Source: Pedobacter polysacchareus
GTDB taxonomy: Bacteria > Bacteroidota > Bacteroidia > Sphingobacteriales > Sphingobacteriaceae
DNA length: 64,000 nt
Reading direction: 5' to 3'
NCBI RefSeq assembly: GCF_019802255.1
Contig: NZ_JAHYSS010000001.1
Span: 310,001-374,000, forward strand
Made by a program: the position numbers and the translations under genes. Numbering within the stretch: position 1 is the first letter of the stretch; each line of letters opens with the position of its first letter. This document shows positions 1 to 7,692 of this stretch, piece after piece. The notes below the pieces were generated by a model. The model saw only the letters and a list, made by a program, of their open reading frames with translations. It did not search any database and was not told the origin of the DNA.

Positions 1-416
1 ACCTTAGGGATGAAGAACGGATTAATGCGTGGTGTACCATCGCCTAAAAAGAAGTTCTTCATTTCGTCCTGAAATGTTTTAAAACCGCCAATACCTGATC
101 CCCAGATAACGCCGATACGGTTGCAATCTAATTGTGAAAAATCAAAATTGCCGTCCTTAACAGCCTCATCTGTTGATACTAAAGCGTATTGAACAAATGG
201 ATCTAACTTGCGGGCTTCTTTTTTGTCCAAAAAATCTTCAGGGTTGAAGTTTTTAAGTTCACATGCAAACTTCGTCTTGAACTTTGATGTGTCAAAACCT
301 GTAATAGGGCCAGCGCCGCTCACGCCATTCAGCAAACCATCCCAGAATTCTGGGATCGTGTTGCCAATTGGAGTGAGCGCACCCAACCCTGTAACTACTA
401 CTCTTTTTAATTCCAT
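1..416 (-). CDS. fabF: 3-oxoacyl-[ACP] synthase II (FabF), 3' end outside window
   Basis: Condensing enzyme that elongates acyl-ACP with malonyl-ACP in type II fatty-acid synthesis. About 138 N-terminal residues are visible, starting at the ATG whose complement is at 414-416 (MELKRVVVTGLGALTPIGN). The opening strand, the VSGAGPITGFD segment and the region around ILGSG-like IGVIWGSGIGG are typical of the KAS I/II N-terminal half. The catalytic Cys and His residues lie beyond the window. It follows acpP by 28 bp on the same strand, the usual acpP-fabF pair. Family assignment is secure; FabF rather than FabB is inferred from the acpP linkage. Confidence 0.93.
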   Translation of the reverse strand, partial: MELKRVVVTGLGALTPIGNTIPEFWDGLLNGVSGAGPITGFDTSKFKTKFACELKNFNPEDFLDKKEARKLDPFVQYALVSTDEAVKDGNFDFSQLDCNRIGVIWGSGIGGFKTFQDEMKNFFLGDGTPRINPFFIPK

Positions 417-444
417 TTATACGGATTATACGGAGACCGTATTT

Positions 445-681
445 TTACTTAACGTTTTTCTCTAAGTAAGCAATTGCTTGACCAACAGTACCAATAGTTT
501 CAGCCTGATCATCAGGAATCGCTACATTGAATTCTTTTTCGAACTCCATAATAAGCTCTACTGTATCTAAAGAATCAGCACCTAAGTCGTTAGTGAAAGA
601 AGCTTCTGGTGTAACTTCGTTTTCATCTACACCTAATTTTTCAACGATAATAGCCTTAACTCTTGAAGCAATATCAGACAT
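445..681 (-). CDS. acpP: Acyl carrier protein
   Basis: Carrier of growing acyl chains as a 4'-phosphopantetheine thioester. The protein has 78 residues, the normal length for the family, is strongly acidic, and carries the modification motif [15 protein letters not shown] with the attachment serine at residue 37. It lies 28 bp upstream of fabF on the same strand, so the two are probably co-transcribed. A promoter candidate with correct spacing lies at 716-746. Confidence 0.97.
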   Translation of the reverse strand: MSDIASRVKAIIVEKLGVDENEVTPEASFTNDLGADSLDTVELIMEFEKEFNVAIPDDQAETIGTVGQAIAYLEKNVK

Positions 682-715
682 AATGTTTATAATTTAATGG
701 TTAAATAATTCAGTG

Positions 716-746
716 CAAAGAAAAATAAATAATTACACATTTCAAA
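716..746 (-). promoter_or_regulatory. Candidate promoter of acpP-fabF
   Basis: Read on the minus strand: TTTG (746-743), a 19-bp spacer, then TTTCTTTG (723-716). This is one base off the Bacteroidota -7 consensus TAnnTTTG and has the expected spacing to the -33 TTTG. Transcription would start roughly 30 bases ahead of acpP. Inferred from motif only. Confidence 0.5.
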
Positions 747-809
747 TGTTTTTATTTCTCTTCCAATTTTAATGTTTTTATTTTGAACATTAATGTAAAA
801 TTAGTTTTA

Positions 810-817
810 TAATTTTG
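810..817 (+). promoter_or_regulatory. Candidate -7 element upstream of the IPExxxVDY gene
   Basis: TAATTTTG matches the TAnnTTTG element. A TTTG at 782-785 is present, but the spacer is 24 bp, longer than the usual 19-21, so support is partial. Confidence 0.33.
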
Positions 818-840
818 TAATTCCCGTAAAAAAGTGTGTT

Positions 841-1260
841 TTGAACAAAACTTATTTAAAACTGTCCTTAGACCTTGATTTTGTTTTAATCGCTATTACA
901 GCTTCACTGAAGGATTATATGCTCTGTCACAAGGTCAATACCAGCCTTAATTTCGACTTCGAAAAGATTGATGATCACGAGGTTTACTTCAACGTGGATG
1001 AAAATCCACTGGCCTTTTCTAAGTATTATTTTTTTGTAGAACAGGGAGAAATTGAGTACTACATCATCAATAATCGCAACGCAGAAGGTTTTTTGATCCC
1101 TGAAATGAATAAAGTTGACTTTTTTATGATAATTCATCAGTATATTGACAAAGAAGACCTAAATTTTATTTTAACAGGATTAAACAAACTCGCTGATATT
1201 CAGGTAGCTGCGCAAATTGATCCAAAAAAGTTAAAGTCCCGTGAAAATTTGGTAATGTAA
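841..1260 (+). CDS. IPExxxVDY family protein (function unknown)
   Basis: A 139-residue soluble protein with no signal peptide. The motif LIPEMNKVDFFM at about residues 86-97 is the signature that names the IPExxxVDY family of Bacteroidota, here with VDF in place of VDY. The start used is a TTG at 841; I find no ATG or GTG shortly upstream in frame, and the first methionine inside would remove the conserved N-terminal LDLDFVLIAITA region. It precedes pyk by 139 bp on the same strand, an arrangement I associate with this family. No biochemical function is known to me. Confidence 0.8.
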   Translation: MNKTYLKLSLDLDFVLIAITASLKDYMLCHKVNTSLNFDFEKIDDHEVYFNVDENPLAFSKYYFFVEQGEIEYYIINNRNAEGFLIPEMNKVDFFMIIHQYIDKEDLNFILTGLNKLADIQVAAQIDPKKLKSRENLVM

Positions 1261-1267
1261 ATTTTAT

Positions 1268-1297
1268 ATTGAAGGTGTATTAAATACACTATATTTG
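1268..1297 (+). promoter_or_regulatory. Candidate promoter of pyk
   Basis: ATTG at 1268-1271, an 18-bp spacer, then TATATTTG at 1290-1297. The -7 match is perfect; the spacer is one base short of the usual range. It lies about 100 bases ahead of the pyk ATG, leaving a long leader. Confidence 0.45.
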
Positions 1298-1399
1298 ATT
1301 TTAGAAGACTCAGAAATAAAATATTAATAACCTGGCCAACATCGGTTTTAGACATCGAAACCTTCATTTTGTTGGTCCATATAAATTTAAGTAACCAAA

Positions 1400-2830
1400 A
1401 TGAAACCATTTCATTCCAGAACAAAAATCGTAGCGACGCTTGGTCCTGCTTCAGCTAAACCAGAAGTTCTATTTAGCATGTTTAATGCCGGACTTGACGT
1501 ATGCAGATTAAACTTTTCACACGGTTCTCAGGCAGATCACCAGGAAGTACTAAATACCATCCGCAGTCTTAATAAAAAACACAATTATAACGTAGGTATT
1601 CTGGCTGATTTACAGGGCCCTAAGATTAGAATTGGAATGGTGAAAGACGGTGGTATTCACTTAGTTAACGGCAACAGGACGGTCATCACGACTAAAGAAT
1701 GTATCGGTAACGAAGAACGTATTTACATCACTTATACGACTTTCCCTCAAGACGTTAAACCAGGTGAAATCATCTTGTTAGATGATGGAAAACTTCAAAT
1801 GAGAGTGATCGAAACTAACTTGGTTGACGAGGTAGTTTGTGAGATCGTTCATGGTGGTATCCTGACCTCAAGAAAAGGGGTTAACCTTCCAAACACTAAA
1901 GTTTCTATCCCTTCACTTACTGTGGAAGACCGTAAAAACTTAGAGTTTGTATTGGAAAATGATGTAGAGTGGATCGGACTTTCTTTTGTTCGTAACGCTG
2001 CTGACATCGTTGAATTAAAAGAGATTATCAAACAAAGAGGTAAAACTGCACGTGTAATTGCGAAGATTGAAAAGCCTGAAGCGATTGCAAATATTGATGA
2101 AATCATTGCTGTTTCCGACGGTATCATGGTTGCCCGTGGCGATCTGGGTGTGGAAATGCCAATGGAAGAAGTTCCATTGTTACAGAAAATGATCGTTCAG
2201 AAATGTAGAGCAGCTTCAAAACCAGTAATTATTGCAACTCAGATGCTGGAAAGCATGATCACTACACCAAGGCCAACACGTGCTGAAGTGAATGACGTAG
2301 CCAATTCGGTATTGGATGGTGCTGATGCAGTAATGCTAAGTGGAGAGACTTCAGTAGGTGAATTCCCGCTGATTGTTATTGAAACCATGCAAAAAATCAT
2401 TCAGAACATCGAGGTAAACAACTATCCATTCCACCCGGAGAAGTTCCTTAAACCGAAATCTGAGAGCTTCCTGAGCGATGCAATTTGCGATACAGCTTGT
2501 TTCTTATCAAAACAAACTAACGCTGTTGGTATCGTTTCTATGACAGTAAGTGGTTATACTGCTTTCGAAATCTCAAGTCACAGACCAAAAGCTTTAACTT
2601 ATATTTTCACCAGCAATGTCTCGCTATTGAATACCTTGAGCTTATTGTGGGGCGTACAAGGCTTCTATTATGATAAGTTTGACAGTACTGACGATACCAT
2701 TCAGGACGTAAATAACTTGCTGAAAGAATATAAAATGATTAAAAAAGGTGATGTGATCATCAATACAGCGGCTATCCCAATGGAGAAAAAAGGGAAAACC
2801 AATATGTTGAAAATTACAGTAATTGATTAA
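1400..2830 (+). CDS. pyk: Pyruvate kinase
   Basis: Converts phosphoenolpyruvate and ADP to pyruvate and ATP, the last step of glycolysis. The 476-residue length is normal for a bacterial type. Visible signatures are the N-terminal RTKIVATLGPAS, LNFSHG, the ADLQGPKIRIG block, the B-domain barrel segment, the catalytic-lysine motif ARVIAKIEKPEAI, and MVARGDLGVEMP followed by ATQMLESM and the substrate-loop region PTRAEVNDVANSVLDGADAVMLSGET. The C-terminal allosteric domain is complete. It is followed within 50 bp by the tRNA-Ser promoter, and I see no clear terminator between them. Confidence 0.98.
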   Translation: MKPFHSRTKIVATLGPASAKPEVLFSMFNAGLDVCRLNFSHGSQADHQEVLNTIRSLNKKHNYNVGILADLQGPKIRIGMVKDGGIHLVNGNRTVITTKECIGNEERIYITYTTFPQDVKPGEIILLDDGKLQMRVIETNLVDEVVCEIVHGGILTSRKGVNLPNTKVSIPSLTVEDRKNLEFVLENDVEWIGLSFVRNAADIVELKEIIKQRGKTARVIAKIEKPEAIANIDEIIAVSDGIMVARGDLGVEMPMEEVPLLQKMIVQKCRAASKPVIIATQMLESMITTPRPTRAEVNDVANSVLDGADAVMLSGETSVGEFPLIVIETMQKIIQNIEVNNYPFHPEKFLKPKSESFLSDAICDTACFLSKQTNAVGIVSMTVSGYTAFEISSHRPKALTYIFTSNVSLLNTLSLLWGVQGFYYDKFDSTDDTIQDVNNLLKEYKMIKKGDVIINTAAIPMEKKGKTNMLKITVID

Positions 2831-2833
2831 TCA

Positions 2834-2864
2834 CTTGTAGCAATCAAAAATTTTTCTACTTTTG
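2834..2864 (+). promoter_or_regulatory. Promoter of tRNA-Ser
   Basis: CTTG (2834-2837), 19-bp spacer, TACTTTTG (2857-2864). Both elements and the spacing fit the Bacteroidota housekeeping promoter, and the tRNA begins 14 bases downstream. Confidence 0.65.
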
Positions 2865-2877
2865 CAATCCGCAAAAA

Positions 2878-2965
2878 GGAGAGATGTCCGAGTGGCTGAA
2901 GGAGCACGCTTGGAAAGCGTGTGTACCTCAAAAGGGTATCGAGGGTTCGAATCCCTCTCTCTCCG
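2878..2965 (+). tRNA. tRNA-Ser (anticodon GGA)
   Basis: Class II tRNA of 88 nt. The acceptor stem GGAGAGA (2878-2884) pairs with TCTCTCC (2958-2964), with discriminator G at 2965. The anticodon loop TTGGAAA sits on a CACGC/GCGTG stem, giving GGA, which reads UCC/UCU. The variable arm is of serine type, and the T arm is GAGGG-TTCGAAT-CCCTC. The CCA end is not encoded (the next bases are CGA), unlike the two tRNA-like genes at 23140-23491. Confidence 0.96.
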
Positions 2966-2982
2966 CGAATTACAAAAGTATC

Positions 2983-3015
2983 AAAAGGCTTTCAGCATCT
3001 GCTGGAAGCCTTTTT
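2983..3015 (+). terminator. Rho-independent terminator after tRNA-Ser
   Basis: A hairpin with arms AAAAGGCTTtCAGCA and TGCTGgAAGCCTTTTT, directly followed by a T-rich end, 18 bases after the tRNA. Confidence 0.8.
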
Positions 3016-3083
3016 GGTAAAGCCACTTAGCGAAGCTAGGCAAATGGCAAAGAGGCTGAATTACTTTCATCTGGAAAGGGACC

Positions 3084-3114
3084 AGCAGGGGGCTGGTAGG
3101 GCCCTGCTAGGGCC
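3084..3114. repeat. Short GC-rich tandem/inverted repeat
   Basis: An 11-bp unit occurs twice back to back: CTGGTAGGGCC (3093-3103) and CTGCTAGGGCC (3104-3114), one mismatch. The same stretch can form hairpins AGCAGGG/CCCTGCT (3084-3090 with 3102-3108) and GGCCCT/AGGGCC (3100-3105 with 3109-3114). It is a GC-rich island in an A/T-rich intergenic stretch between tRNA-Ser and the next gene. Confidence 0.6.
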
Positions 3115-3225
3115 AATTGAGGGAAATAGCCCTTCGAACACTTTGAATACTGCCTTTTAACCCCTTTAATCCCGCTTTCGAAAAATAAACAGTTTATTAA
3201 GCGTACCTTGCGCTTTTACCTGATT

Positions 3226-3498
3226 ATGAGCGATATTACAAAAGAGTTGCACCAGGGTGCAGATGAGAAAAAGAGACTGGAGTTTGAGGAAAAACTTAAG
3301 CAAATTGCTCTGAAATATGATCGCTGGTTTAGTGGCCATACGAATAAAGATACAGGTGACAAGCCTGATAAAATTCAAAACTATTTCCGTTACTTCCAAA
3401 ATCATGAAGGTTTAACCCAACTTTATATTAAAGATGGTATGCCAATAGAAGTGGATTTGGACTGTAGAGAAGCCTTTAAGGCAACCTTTAAAGCTTAA
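3226..3498 (+). CDS. Conserved-looking hypothetical protein, 90 aa
   Basis: A small, charged, probably helical cytoplasmic protein (MSDITKELHQGADEKK...). The ATG at 3226 is preferred over the in-frame TTG at 3208, which would only add six residues in A/T-rich leader. The N-terminal third is amphipathic and lysine/glutamate rich, with a YDRWFSGHT segment in the middle and an acidic VDLDC stretch near the end. I do not recognise a family. The coding sequence ends 111 bp before the convergent gene at 3610. Confidence 0.6.
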   Translation: MSDITKELHQGADEKKRLEFEEKLKQIALKYDRWFSGHTNKDTGDKPDKIQNYFRYFQNHEGLTQLYIKDGMPIEVDLDCREAFKATFKA

Positions 3499-3539
3499 AA
3501 TACACTATTCATTCGCTTTGTTTCTATCATTGCTGATTT

Positions 3540-3580
3540 GTCTGTTCTTCCTTTTTCATACTATGAAACAGGGAAGAAGA
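3540..3580. other. Imperfect hairpin between convergent genes
   Basis: TTCTTCC and GGAAGAA flank an inner TTTCAT/ATGAAA pairing, with unmatched bases between the stems. No T-tract follows on either strand, so it is at best a weak transcription end for the two converging genes. Confidence 0.3.
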
Positions 3581-3609
3581 GATAAGTCTCTGGAGTTTTA
3601 ATGTCCCGG

Positions 3610-4320
3610 TTACTCGAAAACAAAAAAAGGCTTGAGTAATGGAAGGCTTTTAAAATCTTTAGGAGCCAGTGCAGCTTCTCCCTTTATTTTCCAGACTTTA
3701 AGGTTTTTAATGGCTGCATCTCCGTTGATGGCAAAGCCGAACTGCCCTTTTGGTTTTACAAAACCGGTATTATCCTTAAAAGATAGGACGGCCTCCTGAT
3801 TGATCCAGATAAAAAACTGATTTCCTGATCTTTGTATTTTCCAGTCTTGCCAATCCGTTTGTTTGGTTCTTTTTACCTTGGGCATGATGCCGATATGGCC
3901 GGTACTGTGAACAAATGTGCCTCTGTTTTCTAAATCGGCAAACAAGGACCGATCTTCTATAGCCACTTTATTTTCCAATTGATTGAGTAGAATTCCTAGA
4001 AATTTGGAGCCATTTAAGTTCAGCATGACTTCAAACAAATAGGTTTTTGGTGCAGCCATTGCGGAAAATGTTAAAATATAATCTTCAGGTAATGGCTTAT
4101 TGGCTAGTAAAATTGCCCAGTTCACATCTTTGCTGCCATATAAAGCCTGATCCTTGAGCTCCCAGCTACCATTAACAGTCAGCCATTTTTTTTGATCCAG
4201 GTTCTTTTTAAAACCTTCTTCAAAAACCAGTTTACTCTGGGCATTTGCAGTAAACTGGGTGCTGAAAGTTAAAAGAGCAGTTAGCAACGTGGCTGAGATG
4301 AATTTTGGGAACTTGATCAT
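3610..4320 (-). CDS. Exported lectin-fold (3-keto-disaccharide hydrolase/DUF1080-like) protein
   Basis: A 236-residue protein with a clear signal peptide (residues 1-27, ending FTANAQS). The mature part has the pattern of the concanavalin-A-like domain found in DUF1080 proteins: an FEEGF opening, WLTVNGSWELKDQALYG, an internal DWQDWKIQRSGNQFFIWINQEAVLSFKD strand block, and GQFGFAINGDAAIKNLKVWKI near the end. In this superfamily such domains bind or cleave sugars, but I cannot point to catalytic residues here, so the role may be binding only. It has its own promoter-like sequence (4358-4391). Confidence 0.6.
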   Translation of the reverse strand: MIKFPKFISATLLTALLTFSTQFTANAQSKLVFEEGFKKNLDQKKWLTVNGSWELKDQALYGSKDVNWAILLANKPLPEDYILTFSAMAAPKTYLFEVMLNLNGSKFLGILLNQLENKVAIEDRSLFADLENRGTFVHSTGHIGIMPKVKRTKQTDWQDWKIQRSGNQFFIWINQEAVLSFKDNTGFVKPKGQFGFAINGDAAIKNLKVWKIKGEAALAPKDFKSLPLLKPFFVFE

Positions 4321-4357
4321 ACGATTAGAAAGGGCAGAATATGCTGAAATCAGTTCG

Positions 4358-4391
4358 CAAATATAGGAATTGCAGCTGGGCTCTCTTCAAA
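4358..4391 (-). promoter_or_regulatory. Candidate promoter of the lectin-fold gene
   Basis: On the minus strand: TTTG (4391-4388), 22-bp spacer, TATATTTG (4365-4358). The -7 is perfect and the spacer slightly long. The inverted repeat 4366-4416 covers the spacer and -33 region. Confidence 0.45.
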
Positions 4392-4416
4392 AAAGAGTCG
4401 GGATCTCTGCAATTCC
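4366..4416. repeat. Nested inverted repeat overlapping a promoter
   Basis: A 10-bp perfect inverted repeat, GGAATTGCAG (4366-4375) and CTGCAATTCC (4407-4416), encloses a second one, CTCTT (4383-4387) and AAGAG (4393-4397). It lies between the SRPBCC gene and the lectin-fold gene, adjacent to the -7 element. It could be an operator or an RNA structure ending the SRPBCC transcript. Confidence 0.6.
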
Positions 4417-4465
4417 CATGAGCAGTTGTTTCGAACTTGAGCCATGTCCGGCTCTTCCTTTTCAT

Positions 4466-4900
4466 TTATAATTGTCTGGCAGACTCTACGTATCTCTTGA
4501 AGCTGTCCATAATCGCCTGCCATCCATCTCTTTGCATCTCTATAGGATTTTGTCCCTCCGCTTCAAAACTTTCTGTGATTTTTACCCCATCGGCATTTTT
4601 TTCGAAGGTGATTTTTACTTTTCTACCGTCACCAAGGGTATAGCGCATCAGTTCATAAGGGATCACCTCATCATAAATACCTCCAAAATCAAACCCAAAA
4701 CTTCCGTCTTTGGCTTCCATTCTTGAGTTGAATTTTCCGCCGGTACGTAAATCGTTTTCCGCCTTAGTTGTATGCCAGTCGTCGGATGCGGCACTCCATT
4801 TTGTAATGTGCGATGGGTCGTTCCAGGCTTTCCAAATGATGTCAATAGGGGCATTTACAGTAGCTGCTACCGTAATTACGGTTTGATCTTTTGTTGTCAT
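4466..4900 (-). CDS. SRPBCC (AHSA1/START-like) domain protein
   Basis: A 144-residue protein of the activator-of-Hsp90-ATPase homologue group within the SRPBCC hydrophobic-pocket superfamily. Typical pieces are the opening strand TVITVAATVNAPIDIIWKAWNDPSHITKWSAAS, the GGKFNSRMEAKDGS strand, YDEVIPYELMRYTLGDGRKVKITFE and the C-terminal helix GWQAIMDSFKRYVES. Proteins of this type bind small ligands or act as accessory factors; no substrate can be named. No signal peptide. It is a single-gene unit ahead of the lectin-fold gene with a 145-bp gap. Confidence 0.85.
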   Translation of the reverse strand: MTTKDQTVITVAATVNAPIDIIWKAWNDPSHITKWSAASDDWHTTKAENDLRTGGKFNSRMEAKDGSFGFDFGGIYDEVIPYELMRYTLGDGRKVKITFEKNADGVKITESFEAEGQNPIEMQRDGWQAIMDSFKRYVESARQL

Positions 4901-5009
4901 CTTTTGCTTTAATTGGTTGATGAATTAAAGTTAATGGTAATTTGTCGATTTGCTAGGGGCAAAAGCGACAATGTGTGCGGTAATCCGTTAGCTATTCTTT
5001 TACAATTGA

Positions 5010-5603
5010 TTAGTCGATTTTTAACCAACCGGTAATGCTCATTCTGGGCTTATTAGTTACTAAAACTTCGTGTTCGAGTTCACTACTTTTAAAAAATACA
5101 CTTTTCCCGTCCATTGGGGGGATATTTTGCAGGCTATCGGCATGGTGGACGCACAATTCACCACCATCGGCAAGTTGCCAATCCGCATTTAAATACATAA
5201 TCATGGAGTATTGCCTGCTGGTATTTGTTCGAAACTGATCCAGGTGCTTTTTATAGAAACTTCCTTTTTCATAGAGGGTATAATGGAATTCATAGCCTGT
5301 AATTCCGGTGTAGCAAGTGCTGTTCAGGTAGCTCACAAAACCATCCATTAGATCAAAAAAGGCATTTTCATGGGGGTCGTTGTGGGAGCGATCAAGCCAA
5401 TAAATGCGATCACTTCGAAATAGTTTGTCGGGAACAACAATGGTCTCGTTGCCTGTTCCTGCGGATAATAGTTGGTTTCCCTGGTAGAGCCTTGTCAAAT
5501 TGTTTTTTAAATGACCTGATAAAGTTTCATTTAAAAATAGGTCTGCTATGCCAACTTTATCTTTTATAAAGCTGTCAATTAGCGTATTAAATATTTTTTC
5601 CAA
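5010..5603 (-). CDS. 2-oxoglutarate/Fe(II) oxygenase, prolyl 4-hydroxylase-like
   Basis: A 197-residue predicted dioxygenase of the P4H/2OG-FeII_Oxy_3 type. The iron facial triad is visible as H120-x-D122 (KKHLDQFRTNTSRQYSMIMYLN) and H178 (SELEHEVL), with R187 positioned to bind the 2-oxoglutarate carboxylate. These enzymes hydroxylate proline or other residues in proteins; in bacteria a known target for relatives is a translation protein, but none can be assigned here. No signal peptide. A single-gene unit. Confidence 0.82.
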   Translation of the reverse strand: MEKIFNTLIDSFIKDKVGIADLFLNETLSGHLKNNLTRLYQGNQLLSAGTGNETIVVPDKLFRSDRIYWLDRSHNDPHENAFFDLMDGFVSYLNSTCYTGITGYEFHYTLYEKGSFYKKHLDQFRTNTSRQYSMIMYLNADWQLADGGELCVHHADSLQNIPPMDGKSVFFKSSELEHEVLVTNKPRMSITGWLKID

Positions 5604-5734
5604 TGGAAAGGTACGGCGCGATCGGAGCGTAATTGCCCTTATCTGGTGAAGGTAGTTTTAATTAATGGTAACTGTTTGTATGTCAGTCATATTTATAAAA
5701 ACTTAAAGTCTATGGAATTAGTAGTTTATTTGTT

Positions 5735-5742
5735 TATATTTG
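5735..5742 (+). promoter_or_regulatory. Candidate -7 element of the TlpA-like gene
   Basis: TATATTTG, a perfect TAnnTTTG match, 31 bases before the ATG at 5774. I do not see a convincing TTTG at the right distance upstream. Confidence 0.4.
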
Positions 5743-5773
5743 TCCAGTTAAAGATTAAAAACAGCTCAAGACC

Positions 5774-6781
5774 ATGAACATATTTAAATTTTCCATTTTA
5801 GGACTATTGCTGGGCAGCACTGCAATTCATGCACAGGACAATAGCAAAGTAACCATTACAGGAACCCTTAAGGGGGCCAGCACAGGGAAAGTATACCTTC
5901 AGAAATTCGACAATAAAATGTTTAAAACGCTGGATTCTGCGGAAGTAAAGAACGGCACATTTAAGTTTAGTAAAAGCTTGAAATTACCAGAACTTTATGG
6001 TTTGACAGTCGATAAGGAGCAAAGTCCACTGTATGTGTTCCTGGAGAAAGGCCAGGTGAATGTTACGCTTGATCCGGAAAAATATTATAGAAATTCAGTG
6101 GTAACAGGTTCCGTTTCCAATGATCTTTTTACCAGTTATAAACAAGAAAAAGACGTTAAAATTGAAGAGTTCATCAAAAAGAATCCTGCTTCTTTAGTGT
6201 CTGCGTATGTGTTATACAGAGATTTTTCTTACAGATTGACTCCGGAAGAAATCAGCCAAAACCTACAGTTATTAGACCCGGCACTACAAAATACACCTTA
6301 CGTAGCGGTATTAAAAGACCTGGTAAATGTGCTAAACTCCGTAAGTGTTGGAAAACAAGCACTGGATTTTGAAGCAAATACGCCGGAAGGAAAAACAATT
6401 AAACTTTCTGATCATTTTGGAAAATACTTACTGCTTGATTTTTGGGCTTCCTGGTGCGGTCCATGCAGAAGAGAAAACCCAAATCTGGTAAAAGCTTATC
6501 AGAAATACCATGAGAAAGGATTTGATATTTTCGCGGTTTCATTAGATAAATCAAAAGAAGCCTGGTTAAAAGGAATTAAAGATGATAACCTGAGCTGGAC
6601 TCATGTGTCTGATCTGGCTTTTTGGAATAGTGCCCCTGCTAAATTATACGGTGTAAGGGCAATTCCTGCAAATGTATTGATCGATCCAAATGGAGTGATC
6701 ATTGCAAGAAATCTGACCGGTGAGGACCTGGAAAATAAACTTGCAGAGTTATTGGCAGCACCATTAGCGAAAACGAAATAA
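5774..6781 (+). CDS. TlpA-family thiol-disulfide oxidoreductase with DUF4369 domain
   Basis: A 335-residue exported protein. The signal peptide spans residues 1-20 (ending AIHAQ). Residues about 25-105 form a DUF4369-like beta domain (VTITGTLKGASTGKVYLQKF, SPLYVFLEKGQVNVTLDPE), followed by a helical linker. A thioredoxin fold from about 195 carries the active site W227-C-G-P-C231 in FWASWCGPCRRENP, and a cis-proline region AIPANVLIDPNG. The domain layout is common in Bacteroidota periplasmic TlpA/ResA-like proteins that reduce disulfides in exported proteins or cytochrome c precursors. Its partner is not visible. It ends before a shared hairpin terminator. Confidence 0.9.
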   Translation: MNIFKFSILGLLLGSTAIHAQDNSKVTITGTLKGASTGKVYLQKFDNKMFKTLDSAEVKNGTFKFSKSLKLPELYGLTVDKEQSPLYVFLEKGQVNVTLDPEKYYRNSVVTGSVSNDLFTSYKQEKDVKIEEFIKKNPASLVSAYVLYRDFSYRLTPEEISQNLQLLDPALQNTPYVAVLKDLVNVLNSVSVGKQALDFEANTPEGKTIKLSDHFGKYLLLDFWASWCGPCRRENPNLVKAYQKYHEKGFDIFAVSLDKSKEAWLKGIKDDNLSWTHVSDLAFWNSAPAKLYGVRAIPANVLIDPNGVIIARNLTGEDLENKLAELLAAPLAKTK

Positions 6782-6896
6782 AGCTGAATGTTAAAATGAC
6801 GCTGAGAAGCGCCTGCAACTTCAGATTATGCTTCAGGAAACAGGCTCAGAAAACCGGAAAGGATTTATACCCAAGGTGATCAGATATTTAGATGTA

Positions 6897-6933
6897 AGCC
6901 CTCAAAAAGTGTCTGGCTTTTTGAGGGCTTTTT
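6897..6933 (+). terminator. Rho-independent terminator
   Basis: A 13-bp perfect stem, AGCCCTCAAAAAG (6897-6909) with CTTTTTGAGGGCT (6917-6929), loop TGTCTGG, then a T run. It lies between the TlpA-like gene and the convergent glpF, 115 bases after the stop of the former. Confidence 0.85.
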
Positions 6934-6957
6934 AATGTGCAAAGTTGATGGGCTAAC

Positions 6958-7692
6958 TTAGGCCTGATGTAAGTAAATGTTCAGGAAGGCCGCTAATGCG
7001 CTGCCGATGAGCGGGCCAGCAATAGGAATCCAGGCATAACTCCAGCCACTATCTCCTTTTCCATGAACAGGTAGTATAGCGTGCATAATTCTTGGCCCCA
7101 GATCTCTAGCTGGGTTAATCGCATAACCTGTGGTTCCTCCAAGCGACAATCCAATTACCCAAACGAGAAAAGCTACCGGCATTGCCCCTAATGAGCCCAA
7201 GCCTATGGCTGCTTTTTCGCTGCCTAGTGCTGCGTCGGTAAAGTGAAGAATGGTAAATATCAATACAAAGGTTCCAATGATCTCAGAGGTAAGGTTGGAC
7301 CAATTATTCTTAATGGCTGGAGCAGTACAAAAAGTAGCCTGTTTTGCGCCTTGATCCGCCGTTGGTTTATAATGGTCTTTGTACGTTAACCATACCAGAA
7401 ATGCACCTAAGAAGGCACCTATAAATTGAGCTGCAACATACAATGGTACTTTCGCCCAGCTGAATTTTCCGGCAATGGCCAGACCAATGGAAACGGCAGG
7501 GTTGAGGTGTGCACCACTATATGGGCCAGCAACGACCACACCTACAAAAACGGCCAGCGCCCAGGCAGTTGTGATGACAATCCAACCCCCATTATTTCCT
7601 TTGGTGCCGGATAAGACCACATTTGCGACTACCCCATTTCCCAAAAGTATCATTAACATTGTGCCGATCACCTCGGCCGAAAATTCCGACAT
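6958..7692 (-). CDS. glpF: Aquaglyceroporin, GlpF-type MIP channel
   Basis: A 244-residue inner-membrane channel with six predicted helices and the two pore half-helices of the MIP family: HLNPAVS (N64-P65-A66) and INPARDLGPR (N193-P194-A195). The Asp after the second NPAR (D197) is the residue that typifies glycerol-conducting members, so glycerol rather than only water is the likely substrate. No glpK or glpD lies nearby in this window. The 5' region holds a 6-bp inverted repeat, TTATAC/GTATAA (7731-7746), that may matter for its control. Confidence 0.9.
   Translation of the reverse strand: MSEFSAEVIGTMLMILLGNGVVANVVLSGTKGNNGGWIVITTAWALAVFVGVVVAGPYSGAHLNPAVSIGLAIAGKFSWAKVPLYVAAQFIGAFLGAFLVWLTYKDHYKPTADQGAKQATFCTAPAIKNNWSNLTSEIIGTFVLIFTILHFTDAALGSEKAAIGLGSLGAMPVAFLVWVIGLSLGGTTGYAINPARDLGPRIMHAILPVHGKGDSGWSYAWIPIAGPLIGSALAAFLNIYLHQA

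Noticed and set aside
2921..3160. A 79-residue open frame starting inside tRNA-Ser
   Set aside because: It overlaps the tRNA and its terminator, so it is chance.
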